Source: Gordionus sp. m RMFG-2023
Taxonomy: Eukaryota; Nematomorpha; Gordioida; Chordodea; Parachordodidae
Assembly (NCBI RefSeq): GCF_954871325.1
Contig: NC_088775.1
Span: 53,235,561-53,299,560, forward strand
Reading direction: 5' to 3'
DNA: 64,000 bases
Numbering within the stretch: the first letter of the stretch is position 1; every line of letters begins with the position of its first letter. Both the position numbers and the translations under genes were made by a program. Below the pieces are notes generated by a model that had not been told where the DNA came from, did no database searches, and saw only the letters and a list, made by a program, of their open reading frames with translations. Shown piece by piece: positions 23,140-35,890 of this stretch.

Positions 23140-23205
23140 ATCAATCTACTTACTTTCAAATTTAAATGGTTATGTAATTAAAAAGTGTGCTCTCCTACTC
23201 GCCTA
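23140..23205 (+). repeat. Inverted match to 51197-51265
   Basis: About 65 bp including AAATGGTTATGTAATTAAAA and GTGTGCTCTCCTACTCGCCTAA recur inverted at about 51197-51265 with small differences. Both copies border an array of the same satellite family, in mirror orientation. Confidence 0.6.
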
Positions 23206-23254
23206 ATATGATAAACGGACGTAGGCTAAAAGTCACCTCGTTTTAACAAAAATG

Positions 23255-23620
23255 TTCAAAACTAACGATTATGACAATTGTCACTTTTCTGTGGTATCTT
23301 CACTGAAATTTTAATTTAACATCTTTACAATATATATTCTTACCTATTTACTTTAAAAAAATTCAAAAAAGTTAAAAAATAATGATTATGACAATCGTTA
23401 CTTTTCTATGGTAAATCTTTACTGAAATTTTATTTTAATATCTTTACAATATATATTTTTACTTATTTGCTTTGAAAAAATTAAAAAAAGTTAAAAAATA
23501 ACGATTATGACAATTGTCACTTTACTATGGTATATATTCTATGAAATTTTAATTTAACATTTTTACAATATATAATTTTATCGATTTACTTTAAAAAAAT
23601 TCAAAAAAGTTCATTTTTTA
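23255..23620 (+). repeat. Satellite A array, about three units
   Basis: Units of about 118 bp marked by AACGATTATGACAATTGTCA followed by CTTTTC, ACTGAAATTTTAATTTAACA and ATTTACTTTAAAAAAATTC. The same family appears at 31585-32045 and 49055-50800 in the opposite orientation and at 40755-42035 in this one. The core GACAATTGTC is itself a palindrome. No coding potential. Confidence 0.88.
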
Positions 23621-26600
23621 CACCCCACCCTCACCTCCACCCCCCAGACCAAGTCATACCCATCAAGACAGACTTTCAGTCAAACCTTATTAAATATAGC
23701 TTTTATTTGATACCCATAACAAAAAAATATAATTTTTACACCATCTCCCCCTACCCCCACACTCCAGACCAAGTCATACCTAGTGTTGTAAAAAAAAGTC
23801 GAGTTCACCCGACTCAGAGTCTGAGTCGTTAGTCGAATTAGTCGACTCACTGAAGTTGTGAACTCGAGTCAAGAACTCAAGTGGAAAACTAATGTTCTCG
23901 ACTCAAGTCGACTTGAGTTCATGACTCGAGTTGACTGGAGTTTACGATTCGAGTCGACTTGAGTTCATGACTTAAGTTCACGGACTTCACGACACAAGTT
24001 CACGACTTCAGTGAGTCAATTAATTCGACTAACGACTCAGACCTGCTGAGTCGGGAGAACTGGACTTTTTTACAACACTAGGTATGACTTGGTCTGGAGT
24101 GTGGGGGTAGGGGGAGGGGGTAAAAATTATATTTTTGATATGGGTATCAAATAAATACTAATTTTAATAAGGTTTGACTGAAAGTCTATATTCTTGGTTT
24201 TGATGGGTATGACTTGGTCTGAGGGGTGGAGGTGAGGGTGGGGGGGGTAAAAAAATATTTTTTTGATATGGGTATCAAATAAAAGCTAATTTTAATATGG
24301 TTTAACTGAAAGTCTTCAATCTAGGTCTTGATGGGTATGACTTGGTCTGGGGGGTATAAGTGGGGTGAAGGAGGGAGGGTGTAAAAAATAATTTTTTTTG
24401 TTTTAGGTAAGAAATAAAAGTTAATTTTAATATGGTTTGACTGAAAGTTATCATACTTGGTCTTGATGTGTATGACTTATCTGAGGGGTGATGGTGGAAG
24501 GGGGGGGGTGTAAAAATTTTTTTTAGATATGGGTATGAAATAAAAGCTAATTTTAATATGGTTTGACTGAAAGTTATCATTCTTTTGATGTCTATGACTT
24601 ATCTGGGGTAGAGAATGGGAAGAGGGGGGGGTATAAATTTTTTTTTTGATAAGGGTATCAAATAAAAGCAATTTTAATAAGGTTTGAATGAAAGCCTTCA
24701 TTCTTGGCTTGGTATGACTTGGTCTGGTGGGTGGGGGTGGGGAGGGGGATTGTGTGTAAAATATAATTATTTTGATATGGGCATCATATAAATACTAATT
24801 TTAATATGGTTTGACTGAAAGTCTTCATTCTTTGTCTTGATGGGTATGACTTGGTCTGGGGGGGTGGGAGGGAAGGATGTGTGTAAAAAATAATTTTTTT
24901 TGATATGGGTATCAAATAAAAGCTAATTTTAATATGGTTTGACTAAAAGTTATCATTCTTGGTCTTGATGGGTATTACTTGGTCTAAGGTGTGGGAATGG
25001 GGTTGGGGAAGGGGGTGGGGGGTGGGGGGTGTAATTATTAATTTTTTTGATATGGGTATCAAAAAAAAGTTATTTTAATATGGTTTGATTGAAAGTCTTC
25101 ATTCCTGATCTTGATGGGTATAACTCTGGGGTGTGGGGGTGTGTGTAAAAAATAATTTTTTTTGATATGGTAAACAAATAAAAGCTAATTTTAATAAAGT
25201 TTGACTGAAATCTTCATTCTTGGTCTTGATGGGTATGACTTGATCTAGAAGGTGGAGGGTGGTGAGTATGTATAAATTAATTTTTTTTTGATATGGGTAT
25301 CAAATAAAAGCTAATTTTAATAAGGTTTGACCATAAGTCTTCATTTTTGGTCTTGATGGGTATGACTTGTTCTGGGGTGTGTATGGGGGGGGGGGTGTAT
25401 GGTGTAAAAATTATATTTTTTTGATATTGGTATCATATAAAAGCTAATTTTAATAAGGTTTGACTGAAATTCTTCATTCTTGGTCTTGATTGGTTTGACT
25501 TGATCTGGGTGTGTATGGGAGGGGGGGGGATAATTTTTTTTAATATGGGTATCAAATAAAAGCAAATTGTAATATGGTTTGACTGAAAGTATTCATTCTT
25601 GGTCTTGATGGGTATGACTTGGTCTGGAGTGTGGGGGTGGTAGGTGGAGGGGGGGGGGTGTATGGTGTAAAAATTATATTTTTTTGATATTGGTATCATA
25701 TAAAAGCTAATTTTAATAAGGTTTGACTGAAATTCTTCATTCTTGGTCTTGATTGGTTTGACTTGATCTGGGTGTGTATGGGAGGGGGGGGGATAATTTT
25801 TTTTAATATGGGTATCAAATAAAAGCAAATTGTAATATGGTTTGACTGAAAGTATTCAATCTTGGTCTTGATGGGTATGACTTGGTCTGGAGTGTGGAGG
25901 TGACAGGTGGAGGGGGGGGGGTGGATGTAAAAAAATTATTATTTTTTGATATGGGCATCAACTAAAAGCTAATTTTGATATGGTTTGACTGAAAGTCTTC
26001 ATTCTTGGTCTTGTAAGATATGACTTGGTCTGGGATGTGGGGGTGTGTGTAAAAAAAAATTTTTTTTGATATGGTAAAGAAATAAAAGCTAATTTTAATA
26101 AGGTTTGACTGAAAGTCTTAATTCTTGGTTATTATTAGTATGACTTGGTCTGAAGGGTGGGGGGGGGGGATGGTGTAAAAAATAATTTTTTTTGGTATGG
26201 GTATTAGAAGCTAATTTTAATAAGGTTGAACTGAAAGTCTTAATTCTTAGTCTTGATGGGTATTATTTGGTCTGGGGTAACGAGGTAAGGGGGGGGGGTA
26301 AAAAAATTTTTGGGTATCAAATAAAAGCTAATTATAATATGGTTTTACTAAATGTCTTCATTCTTGGTTTTGATGGGTATGACTTGGTCTGTGAGGTATC
26401 AAATAAAAGCTTATTTTAATATGGTTTGACTGAAACTCTTCATTCTTTTTCTAGATACATATGACTTGGTCTGGGGGGGGGGTTGAGGGGAGATAAATAA
26501 TATTTTTTTAATATGAGTATCAAATTATAGCTAATTTTAATATGGTTTGACTGAAAGTTTTTATTCTTGGTCTTGATGGGTATGACTTGATCTGGGAAGT
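23621..26600. repeat. Satellite B array, G-rich units of about 150 bp
   Basis: About 17 diverged units marked by CTTGATGGGTATGACTTGGT, a variable G-rich run (GGGGTGGGGGTG type), GTGTAAAAA, TGATATGGGTATCAAATAAA and TTTGACTGAAAGTCTTCATT. Orientation is reversed left of the foldback element at 23781-24080 and forward to its right. The C/T-rich translated frames on the minus strand (24302-24701, 25341-25828) are repeats, not genes. The G runs vary in length, as expected for slippage. Confidence 0.9.
23781..24080 (+). mobile_element. Foldback hAT-like MITE (300 bp)
   Basis: Begins TAGTGTTGTAAAAAAAAGTC and ends GACTTTTTTACAACACTA, giving a near-perfect terminal inverted repeat. The whole interior also folds back through repeats of GAGTCGACTTGAGT-like sequence. 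The flanks are GTCATACC on the left and GGTATGAC on the right, so they are inverted complements of each other and not a direct duplication. It sits exactly where satellite B changes orientation. Confidence 0.75.
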
Positions 26601-26900
26601 GGGGGTAAGTAATCTAGGAAAATAATTCCCCGGAAAAAAAATCCCAGATAATAATCCCCAGAAAATAAATTCCCTGGAAAAATAATCTCCGGGAGTAAAA
26701 TTCTTCGTAGAAAAAATATACAGGAAAATAATTCCCTGGAAATAAATTTCCTCGGAAAAAAATTCCCTATTTTTTAAATCCTATAAAATATTAAATTATT
26801 TTCATAAAATTAACAATATAGGAAAAAATATCCTCGGAAAATTAATCCCTAAAATATTTTTTGAGAAAATCGTCAAAAATTCCTGTAAAATTTTTCCAAA
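26601..26900 (+). repeat. Short interrupted microrepeat (TCCCCGGAAAA type)
   Basis: Around twelve imperfect copies of a 15-20-bp phrase such as AATAATTCCCCGGAAAAA and AATTCCCTGGAAAATA. Only half-regular. No coding potential. Confidence 0.7.
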
Positions 26901-27617
26901 TAAAAATTTTCAAAATAAAATAGTACGTGATTAATTTTAAACCTAATAAAACTTAAATTATTAATTAATACTAATAAATATAATGTATAATATTATGTAC
27001 TTATCCCGAACCCAGGTTTAGTGAAAATTAAACAAAGAAATATTTATAAAATAAGCGAATTGGATACTTAGTCTATCTGATATTATGCAAAATATATGGC
27101 CTGCTCAGAATTTATTTTTAGCCCGGATTTATAAATTCAAAAATTACCTAGTCTCTGTAATATTAAACTGGGCATTTTTCAGCATTATATAATGTACATA
27201 TGTATCTTTTAAAATTTTTCGTAGTTTTATGATAATTGTAGGAATAGCTCTTATGAAAAATTTTAGCATGCTTATTTAACCGAAGAATAAACATAAAAAA
27301 TTTATTAAAATTATCAAAATTCCATTTTTATAAATTAAATATTAGTTTTATTTTTTTTAAATGTAATATAAAATATAGTATATGTTTAAAATAGTAAAAG
27401 ATTTTATAAAAAGTAATGAAAAAACTAAATGAAAATCGTTTATTTCAAAATTACAAAGAATATACCACCCAATATAAATTTATTTATTCTAGAGCATAAC
27501 TTCTCTTACAACGTTATAAATAATAATAATATCAGGGAACTAACTGGGATTATGTAATAACCTTTCCGGAGTTGGAATATTCCGAATCCCCATGAAAGAA
27601 AAATAAAATAATATAAT
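26901..27617. other. AT-rich spacer
   Basis: Nothing recognised. The last five bases (ATAAT, 27613-27617) are the left target duplication of the LTR element that follows. Confidence 0.5.
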
Positions 27618-30343
27618 TGTTGCAGTTTTACTTTAAAAAAAATGCATTATGCAAATCGTAAACAAAAAATAATGTTTTATTAAAATATCCCCGTCTATGT
27701 AAATGAGAAAAAAACGTGTGAGATTTGTAGATTTTTTCATACTTTAACAGTTTTAACAAGTAGGATGTAGAACTTGTTATTCTTCGCTAGGGAGACTATG
27801 TAAATGTTGATTAAAGAAAAAGGATATATAATGGAGAAATTATGATGCGAAAAGGGGATTATTATTTTAACTAAAATTTACTTTTAATTTTTTAATTTTA
27901 TTTTATTTTATTTTTTTTATGATGTTTACTATTATAATTTTGAATAAAGAATTAAAGTTGATTTTATGATTTCGTGATTCCTAATTATTATTAATTTCCT
28001 TTTTATATATATATATTTGTTTTCTATTTTTATATTTAGGTTTTGATGCACAATGACAATCTTGTCGTTGTGACAGTGGTGCCGAAGAGCGGAGGAGACC
28101 GGCCCTTAATAACCTTCAGTCTGTGACCGGCAATAAGGAGATGTGTCAAACTGTATTCTAATACAAAAAAAAAATTCCAGAAGAACGTAAGATAAATATG
28201 TAAATAAAGATGAAAGGGAAAAATTATGTGGTTAAGATTATGTTTATGTAGGATATAAAATCTAAAATTAAAGACAAAGGTAACATTCATAGTAGATAGA
28301 GATAATTGTGTTTAGTTATTTAAAGGTGATAATTAGGAATTTTATATTTAGAAGTTACTGGTAAACTAAAAACAATGGAATTTTGAAACTAATAAAGACT
28401 ATGATATTTTAGATTTTAGAATTATTATCAAGTGATCACTAGAAATAACTTTGACAAAAAATAGAAACATAAATTGCGAAAGTTAATATTTAACTAATAG
28501 GTTGCTGAGATATAATAATTAAAAAATTCGGTGAATAAGATTAGAATAAAACTTTATTGTTAGGAAATAGTTGATTAAATTCTTATTGAAGATTTACGTT
28601 TAACTTTTATTTTAAGGGCTGCGAGAGATAAAACAGCCTCAAGGATTAATGTGAATTAGTATATTAGGTTGTAGATTAACCAAAAAATCTTCATAGAGAG
28701 AATCGGCTTTTCGTCATTAGAAAATTTATGCCGCAATCGAGCTCAATTTGAGATCGGATATTTATTTTTTTTGAATCATAAATAAGATTTGAGATCAATT
28801 ATGCAACATTATTCTAATAATAACAGAAAGAAAAACATGCGTTAGAAATATACATATCAGTTTTCAACAACGGTTGTGCGAAAAATTATAATGATTAGAG
28901 TTCATAAGTTATTCAAAGACGTGGGGTGAAAACCATAGTGATTAGAATTAAGAGGTTGTTCATAAACGTAAGTATGAAAACTTTTATGATTAGGTCATTG
29001 ATTTCTCAACAACGTATGTGAAAAGAGATTTATATATTTCAGCAGTTTTTTTTAAAGAGAGTGTCAAAGAGTACATGAGGAAATAAATACACAAATAATT
29101 TTTTTTAAAAAGATAGGTTTTTATAGACATGGCTGAAAAGAAGATATAGCTAAAGGATGAGTACAAGTAAATTTTTCAATGAAAATATGGGTCTAGGCTT
29201 CATTAAGGGGAGAGGGGTGATAGAATGTGATATATTTATATAATTTATTATATTTTGCTACGTATTATAAAATTTAAGATTTAGTATAATTTACGCCATT
29301 TATTAAAGGCAGAATGAGTTTAGAGGAGATAAATGTAGATATGTAAATAGATTATTTTAGGTAGAAGTAGATTAGATGTGATTAACCGATATCTCAACAA
29401 GGGCAAACTGTCGTAGAAGACCCGAAAGTCTGAAAGATAGATACGATTACAAGAATTAGAGGCAACAACCAATCAATTACAAGAGAAAGGGGGAAAACAA
29501 GCAAATTGATATAAAAGAGGGTCAAGACGAACAAGAATTCGTGAAAACCATCGTTTATCGCAGATCAATCGTTTATCGAGATAAAAAGCTAATCGTGGAT
29601 TACAAGAGAATGATAGAAAACAAGTTACGATGAAACTGGATGGCATCGATAATCGTTCATCAAGCGTGGATCGTGGAAAACAAGCCTTTATCAAGTTCGT
29701 CAGTGGCCTACAGAAATAAAAAGCTGATCGTTTCACAGGGTGACAAGCGACAGATAGAATTCAAAAATTTCAAGCGACAAAGCCTTCGTTAGAACTTAGA
29801 AGACAGCAAAAATTAAGAAGAATAAGTCGAGATCGAAAGAAGATTGATTATTCGCAGATTGGTGGGTCTAACTTAAGTGGAAGGGTGTTGCAGTTTTACT
29901 TTAAAAAAAATGCATTATGCAAATCGTAAACAAAAAATAATGTTTTATTAAAATATCCCCGTCTATGTAAATGAGAAAAAAACGTGTGAGATTTGTAGAT
30001 TTTTTCATACTTTAACAGTTTTAACAAGTAGGATGTAGAACTTGTTATTCTTCGCTAGGGAGACTATGTAAATGTTGATTAAAGAAAAAGGATATATAAT
30101 GGAGAAATTATGATGCGAAAAGGGGATTATTATTTTAACTAAAATTTACTTTTAATTTTTTAATTTTATTTTATTTTATTTTTTTTATGATGTTTACTAT
30201 TATAATTTTGAATAAAGAATTAAAGTTGATTTTATGATTTCGTGATTCCTAATTATTATTAATTTCCTTTTTATATATATATATTTGTTTTCTATTTTTA
30301 TATTTAGGTTTTGATGCACAATGACAATCTTGTCGTTGTGACA
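27618..30343 (+). mobile_element. Non-coding LTR retroelement (TRIM/LARD-like), young
   Basis: LTRs of 458 bp at 27618-28075 and 29886-30343 start TGTTGCAGTTTTAC, end CGTTGTGACA and look identical by eye. The 5-bp target duplication ATAAT lies at 27613-27617 and 30344-30348. GTGGTGCCGAAGAGCGG right after the 5' LTR resembles a primer-binding site, and GGAAGGG precedes the 3' LTR. The 1.8-kb interior has no gag or pol, so it would depend on another element. Nothing in it resembles the gypsy element of this window. Confidence 0.93.
28076..29885 (+). other. Interior of the non-coding LTR element
   Basis: GC-richer in its second half. The only open frame over 80 codons (29473-29736, minus strand) is composed of repeated TAATCGT, GAAAACAAGC and ATCGTTTATC phrases and shows no family resemblance. 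Regarded as non-coding internal sequence, perhaps with packaging signals. Confidence 0.7.
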
Positions 30344-30349
30344 ATAATT

Positions 30350-30600
30350 ACTTTTTCTTCTCTTTTTTTGCGGCTGGCACCATATAATTAAAAGGCCAAA
30401 ATAAGGGATTTAAAAAGAGAATTTAAAAAATTGTAAATAGAATAAAATTAAGGCATATAATAAATGAAAAGGGATGAGGTTAAGACATTTTTGTTTTAAA
30501 AAATATGAAAATATATTACTTTTTCTTCTCTTTTTTTGCGGCTGGCACCATATAATTAAAAGGCCAAAATAAGGGATTTAAAAAGATAATTTAAAAAAAG
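30350..30600 (+). repeat. Tandem duplication of about 163 bp
   Basis: TACTTTTTCTTCTCTTTTTT, GCGGCTGGCACCATATAATT and AAAAGGCCAAAATAAGGGAT appear at 30350-30405 and again at 30516-30575. A related GGCTGGCACCA lies inverted or degraded near 43225, so this may border the large palindrome. Confidence 0.75.
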
Positions 30601-30914
30601 TAATTGTTTTAAAAAATATTAAAAAAATATTTATAAAAAATCCGAATTATAGCAACAATTATTCAATGCAATATGGCATTTCGTTGAACATTTAAGCAAG
30701 GACCCGAACCGTTATTTATAAAGGTTCAGATTGGTTACGGTTCAGTATGTAAAAAATTATAATGGTTACGTTTTGGTTACGGTTCTTGAGAAGAAATTTA
30801 TTAAGGTTCGGTTCAGCTAATTATCAAAGTTTATAAAGGTTAGAAATTTTTTTTTATTGAAGCAACATCATCTTCTAATTTATTTTTATTATAAGCATCT
30901 ATGAATTATATATG

Positions 30915-31045
30915 TTAGCGGCAATGTGAAAATTCCGGCAATGTATGTGAGGTAGTGGTAGGCAGGGTAATTTTGATATTTCGGCAAAGTATACATTGCC
31001 GAAATAACCAGGCATTGTGCACATTGCCGGGTTAAATCAGGCAAT
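30915..31045 (+). repeat. Left terminal inverted repeat of the palindromic element
   Basis: Contains several GGCAATGTG and CATTGCCG motifs and the phrase AAAGTATACATTGCCGAAAT, matched inverted at 42785-42895. Internal mini-palindromes (CATTGCCG/CGGCAATG) suggest transposase-binding repeats. Confidence 0.75.
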
Positions 31046-31584
31046 GTGTAATTTTTGTAATATTATATTATTAATAATTTTTTCGTTATTATTAATAATT
31101 TCTTAAGATTAATATTATATTTTTTTTAAAATATATTTTAATTTGTTGCAATATATTTTTTGATTGATATTTTTTTTAAATATATTTTAATTTGTTACAA
31201 TATATTTTTTGATTGATATTTTTCTTATTTTTTTTTGTGTTATATGATTTTTTAAATTAATATTTTTAAATATATATTTTTGATTGATATTTTTTTTTAA
31301 TATTTTTAATTTTTTGTGTTTATATGATTTTTTTAATAAATTTTTTTAAATATATTTTTTTGATTGATATTTTTTGATTGATAGTTTTTAATAAATTTTT
31401 TTAAATATATTTTTTGATTGATATTTTTTGATTGATAATTTTTAATATATTTTTTTAATAAATTTTTTTAAATATATTTTTTTGATTGATATTTTTTAAT
31501 ATATATTTTAAAAATGATTATGATATATTTATATTTTACGTAATTTCATCTATTATATATCTTTTGATAGATAATTATTAAGAA
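31046..31584. repeat. AT-rich low-complexity arm
   Basis: Irregular repetition of TTTTTGATTGATATTTTTT and TTTTTTAAATATATTTTT. Its mirror is at 42060-42630. No coding potential. Confidence 0.7.
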
Positions 31585-32045
31585 ATAGTGACAAATGTCA
31601 TAATCGTAATTTTTGAACTTTTTTGAGTTTTTTTAAACCAAATAGATAAAAATATGTTTTGTAAACATGTTAAATTAATATTTCAGTTAAAGTGTACTGG
31701 AAAAATGACAATTGTCATAATCGTTATTTTTGAACTTTTTTGAGTTTTTTTAAAGTAAATGGGTAAAAATATGTTTTGTAAACATGTTAAATTAATATTT
31801 CAATGAAAGTGTACTATGGAAAAGTGACAATTGTAATAATCGTTATTTTAGAACTTTTTTGAGTTTTTTTTAAAGTAAATAAGTAAAAATATGTTTTGTA
31901 AACATGTTAAATTAATATTTCAGTGAAAGTGTACTATGTAAAAGTGACAATTGTCATAATCGTTATTTTTTAACTTTTTTGAGTTTTTTTAAAGTAAATG
32001 GGTAAAAATATGTTTTGTAAACATGTTAAATTAAAATTTCAGTTT
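31585..32045 (-). repeat. Satellite A array in the left arm, about four units
   Basis: Units of about 118 bp with TGACAATTGTCATAATCGTT, GAACTTTTTTGAGTTTTTTT and TTTTGTAAACATGTTAAATT. Orientation is opposite to the array at 40755-42035, which has about eleven units. The pair sits at matching places in the two arms. Confidence 0.88.
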
Positions 32046-33135
32046 AGATATGTTTTATATTTTTAAGTCACTAACAGTAATATCAACAATAAAATTCCTA
32101 AATTCGCTTTTATTTATATATTCAAAATTAATGATGAGATATTTTCCTGCAAATCGTCATTCCTTGATTTGATTAAATTCAATATTTTATTAATAAAACA
32201 TTTATCACTTCAAATGATAATAAATTCCACTATTATGATTAAACTTTAATCTTCATAACATCCGGAAATGTTTTTTTAATTTAATTATAATAGTAAGCCA
32301 ATATAAGATTAAATTAATTGTAAGATTAATTTATTTTTCCCTAATATGTTAACTACGAAATATATTTAAAAATAGAATCCTGCATCGGTTATTTGTATAT
32401 CAACTAACTATAATATCTTTGACTTATTTATTTCAATTCTGTGAGTAAATACATTTTAAATATTTATTCACTTTAGTGAATGATCTGAAATTACAAGTTA
32501 GAGCTACTATTGAAATTTAAATCTATCAAAGTATTAAATAGCTTTTCGAAAATGAATATAATTACAAAATTAATTTTAGCATTTTCAAAGTTAGCCCTCA
32601 TATTTATATTTATTTTAAACAATTACTAAGATTATACACCAAACATTCTAAGTTTTTTTCAAAAAATGAAGGCCTTTAGATAATTTTTTTTACTATATTT
32701 TATACAATTATGCTAGGCTCTCTCTTTGAAGGCCTTTGGCCAATTTATGTTTTAAATTTTCCTCGGGTTTATAATCTTTTTGTAAAATATTTCTCACAAA
32801 TTTTATAAGGTCATTATTTTCATTCATTTTTTTGTTACATCATATACGCACTTTTAGTTATTTGATAAGGGTAAATTCTTTATTATTTTAAATAAAATTT
32901 ACCGAATCAGACACATTTGGTAAAATGGGTGGGAATTTTTTCTCCCCCCCCCCTATCATATTTATATGCTTCTTAATATTATTAAAATTTATTTTTACGC
33001 CATATTATTAACGGAAATCTGGTAGCAAGCCTTCCCTATAAGATCTTGTAAGAATTTGTATCTTCACAATAGAATAAACAATATTTACAACTCTTTTATC
33101 TATTATTAATATAAAACAATATTAATATATAATTA
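32046..33135. other. Unique AT-rich part of the left arm
   Basis: No gene seen. Matches 39700-40750 in inverted orientation over most of its length, for example TCACTTTAGTGAATGATCTG and CAAATCGTCATTCCTTGATT. The C run at about 32942 corresponds to a G run at about 39852. Confidence 0.7.
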
Positions 33136-35664
33136 TCATTTATTTTGACATTTATTATTTGTAGCATGACAATGTGAGTTGCAAGACATTTTAGTTGCCT
33201 TGCATTTACATCTATAAGTTGTGCAATTTTGCTTACAATGGCAATCTCTAAATCCTTGCCCAGATCCTATTGAAGACATGCCAACCATTGTTCTAAAGGT
33301 ATGATAACTTGGTGGCACATCTCCAACGTTAATAAAGTTTTTTTTTTGTTAAATCAAATTGGGACCTAGCATAATGACCAGATAAATAGCCACGACTAGT
33401 TCCCAATTTATAAAATCCCTCTTTGGATTTATCCGTAATTACTGCCATCAACATTTTATGATCCAGTCTCCCCTGATCGACTACTGGAATTGGCAATAAT
33501 AAGGAATCATCAATTTCCCCAGGTTTAAGTTTTTTGTCGCTTGTCATTTTTAACGCATGTTTCGAAATTTTCCTAATTTTCTTGATCGCATTAATATGTT
33601 TACGAATGATATCGTCCTCGGTAGCTTTATTTGAATAATTTTACATGATAAAAACATCACTTTATACTGGGTATAAATATATGATAAATAATTAGATGGC
33701 GAAAATTAAATCGTAATGTAGGATTTTATAGAAATTTTTTTTTAAAGAGAAAAATATTAAAGAGTTGGGATTATTTTCAAAATCAGCTGTAAAATGTTAT
33801 ATATTTAATAATGTATCTTAAACAAATAATATATACCAAGATCGGGAAACGAGCAATATTCTTGCTGAGAGTTAGGATTATTTTCAAATTCAGCTGTAAA
33901 ATGTTATAAATTAATTAATGTATCTTAAACAAATATTATATACCAAGATCGGGAGACGGGTAATATTCTTGCTGAGAGTTAGGATTATTTTCAAATTCAG
34001 CTGTAAATGTTATATATTAATTAATGTATCTTAAACAAATATTATATTCCAAGATCGGGAGACGGGTAATATTCTTGCTGAGAGTTGGGATTATTTTCAA
34101 ATTCAGCTGTAAAATGTTTTATATTAATTAAAGTATCTTAAACAAATATTATATACCAAGATCGGGAGACGGGTATTCTTGATTAAGTAAAATATTAATT
34201 GTAAAATATTATATGTTAACTAATGCATCTTAAATATATACCAGGATCCTGTGATAGATAATTTTCGCGGATAGAATTGTGTTCAAAATCACCTGTAAAA
34301 TATTATATTTTAATTAAATAAAAATATATTACCAGGATCATCCGAATCTGTATAATCTACAAGATTTTGGTAAAAACTCTTATCATCATCCATATAAGCT
34401 ATAATATATAATGAATTCATCGTATAACAATAATAATAAAAGAATATACCAGTATCCTCTACTGGATCTTCCGATTTTTCTGGTTTAAATAAATTTATTT
34501 TTGCATAGATATAATTTAATTATACTTGGCATAGAGGAATCCCAGATGTGAGGTTTGTGTCCAAACATAACCTCATAGGGTGATGCCTTGATTCCTCTAT
34601 GATACGATATATTCTTTTGGAATTGTATCGTCTCTAAAGCATCAGCCCAACACGTTGTTTTCTTATCATGAAGAAAACAACGTAATTTATTCTAAAAAAT
34701 TAAACTAAATTAATTTATTTTGTATTAAGATAAATACCATAATATCTTTATTAACACGCTCGACTAATCCATGAGGGGAGTCTTTTGGTCTTCCGTGCAT
34801 TATTTTGCATCCAGGCCACATATCCACGATCTTATGGATGCTCTGAAAAAATATTCATAGTAATCGATGGATCGTTTTAAAAAACTATAAATATTTATAA
34901 ATTAAATTTTACTTCGTTTTTTAATTCAGGCGTATTATCTGTGTAGAGTATTTTGGGAGCTCCAAATATATTGAATATAGAAATCAAATGTTTGGCCAAA
35001 TTGGCACCCATTTTTTTTTAATGGGCCTCAAAATCTCAAACTTTGTGAAAAGATCTTTGTATACTAAAATATATTTATTTCCAAGATCAGGTGGTTGCAT
35101 ATCGATCACATTAATCTTAAAATATAAAAAAATTAATGTTATGTCTTATATTTATCTGTATAGTAAAATAATAAATTTAAATCTAACTTGACATCCAGCA
35201 TTATAATCATCCGAAATTATGGAATTGGATAGTAATGATATCTTACTTGCACTTTTATTTAGTTGACATTCATGACATGATTGTAGGTAGATTTTAATTA
35301 TTTCGCGGGAAATATTGTAATATTGAAAATTTAGAGCATTATATAATGTATCAATATTACCATGTCCAGTGCATATATGACATTGGTCAATGGTCTGATA
35401 GAGATCTTCTTCTTTTACAACTATTTTACAGCTTTTATGCATTAAAATGTTATTACTTAAATAAAAAAATTTCGAATTATAACTTTCTAAATTTAAAATA
35501 GTTTTTACATATTTTTCATTAGAAAAAATTTTTGCATTTTTATTTTTATTTTTAAAAATTTTAGAATAGTTTAAATAAATATCTTCCATGTTAAAATTTA
35601 AATTAATATTTGAGAATAATTTTTTTTCTAGAAAAATACAATAAAAATTACAATTATGATTCAA
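33136..35664 (-). pseudogene. Integrase-type transposase with Cys-rich tail, left copy
   Basis: Transposase resembling KRBA2-like/Ginger integrases. Reading leftward from 35664: an N-terminal region and an HHCC zinc-binding domain (DQCHICTGHGNID and CHECQLNKSASK, 35152-35664), the catalytic core with VIDMQPPD, YKDLFTKFEILRP and GAPKILYTDN (about 34910-35130), a block with SPYEVMFGHKPHIWDSSMPS (about 34500-34690), a mini-exon array (33837-34398), a short region ending PGEIDDSLLLPIPVVD-containing frame (33329-33547) and a Cys-rich tail (CKQNCTTYRCKCK, CNSHCHATNNKC, 33136-33318) of the kind often seen at the C-terminus of KRBA2-like integrases. Broken, as is the right copy. Confidence 0.8.
33837..34398 (-). 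repeat. Mini-exon array of the left integrase copy
   Basis: On the minus strand, exon-like blocks lie at 34333-34398 (66 nt), 34242-34292 (51), 34157-34198 (42), 34050-34106 (57), 33944-34000 (57) and 33837-33893 (57). A partial further unit ends at 33785. All lengths are multiples of three and all are open in phase 1-1; typical borders are TTACAG and GTATAT. The 57-nt units encode EFENNPNSQQEYYPSPDL-like repeats split over a G|CT Ala codon. The array lies between the integrase core and the Cys-rich tail. Confidence 0.8.
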
Positions 35665-35890
35665 AATGGACCCATAATACCAATCTATTTATTTAAAAAA
35701 AAATAAATAAAATACTTTACTCCTTCTATCTAATTTTATCGAAAAGGAAAAAATATTTCTTTCCTAAAAGTTTTATTTATATTTATTTAAATTTTTATAA
35801 ACATGTCAAAAATTTCATTAATATTTGAGAATTTTTTTTTTCTAGAAAAATACAATAAAAATTATAATTATGATTCAAAATAGACCCATA

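Noticed and set aside
23785-24075. Coding or regulatory role of the repeated GAGTCGACTTGAGT sequence
   Set aside because: It is explained by the foldback structure of the hAT-like MITE.
24302-25828. Pro/His/Thr-rich open frames on the minus strand
   Set aside because: They follow the period of satellite B and change with it; no independent coding signal.
28036-28290. 84-residue minus-strand frame across the LTR and primer-binding region
   Set aside because: Spans the LTR border, lacks any motif and would not fit a conserved gene.
29473-29736. 87-residue minus-strand frame in the non-coding LTR element
   Set aside because: No recognisable domain, and built from short repeated phrases of the interior.
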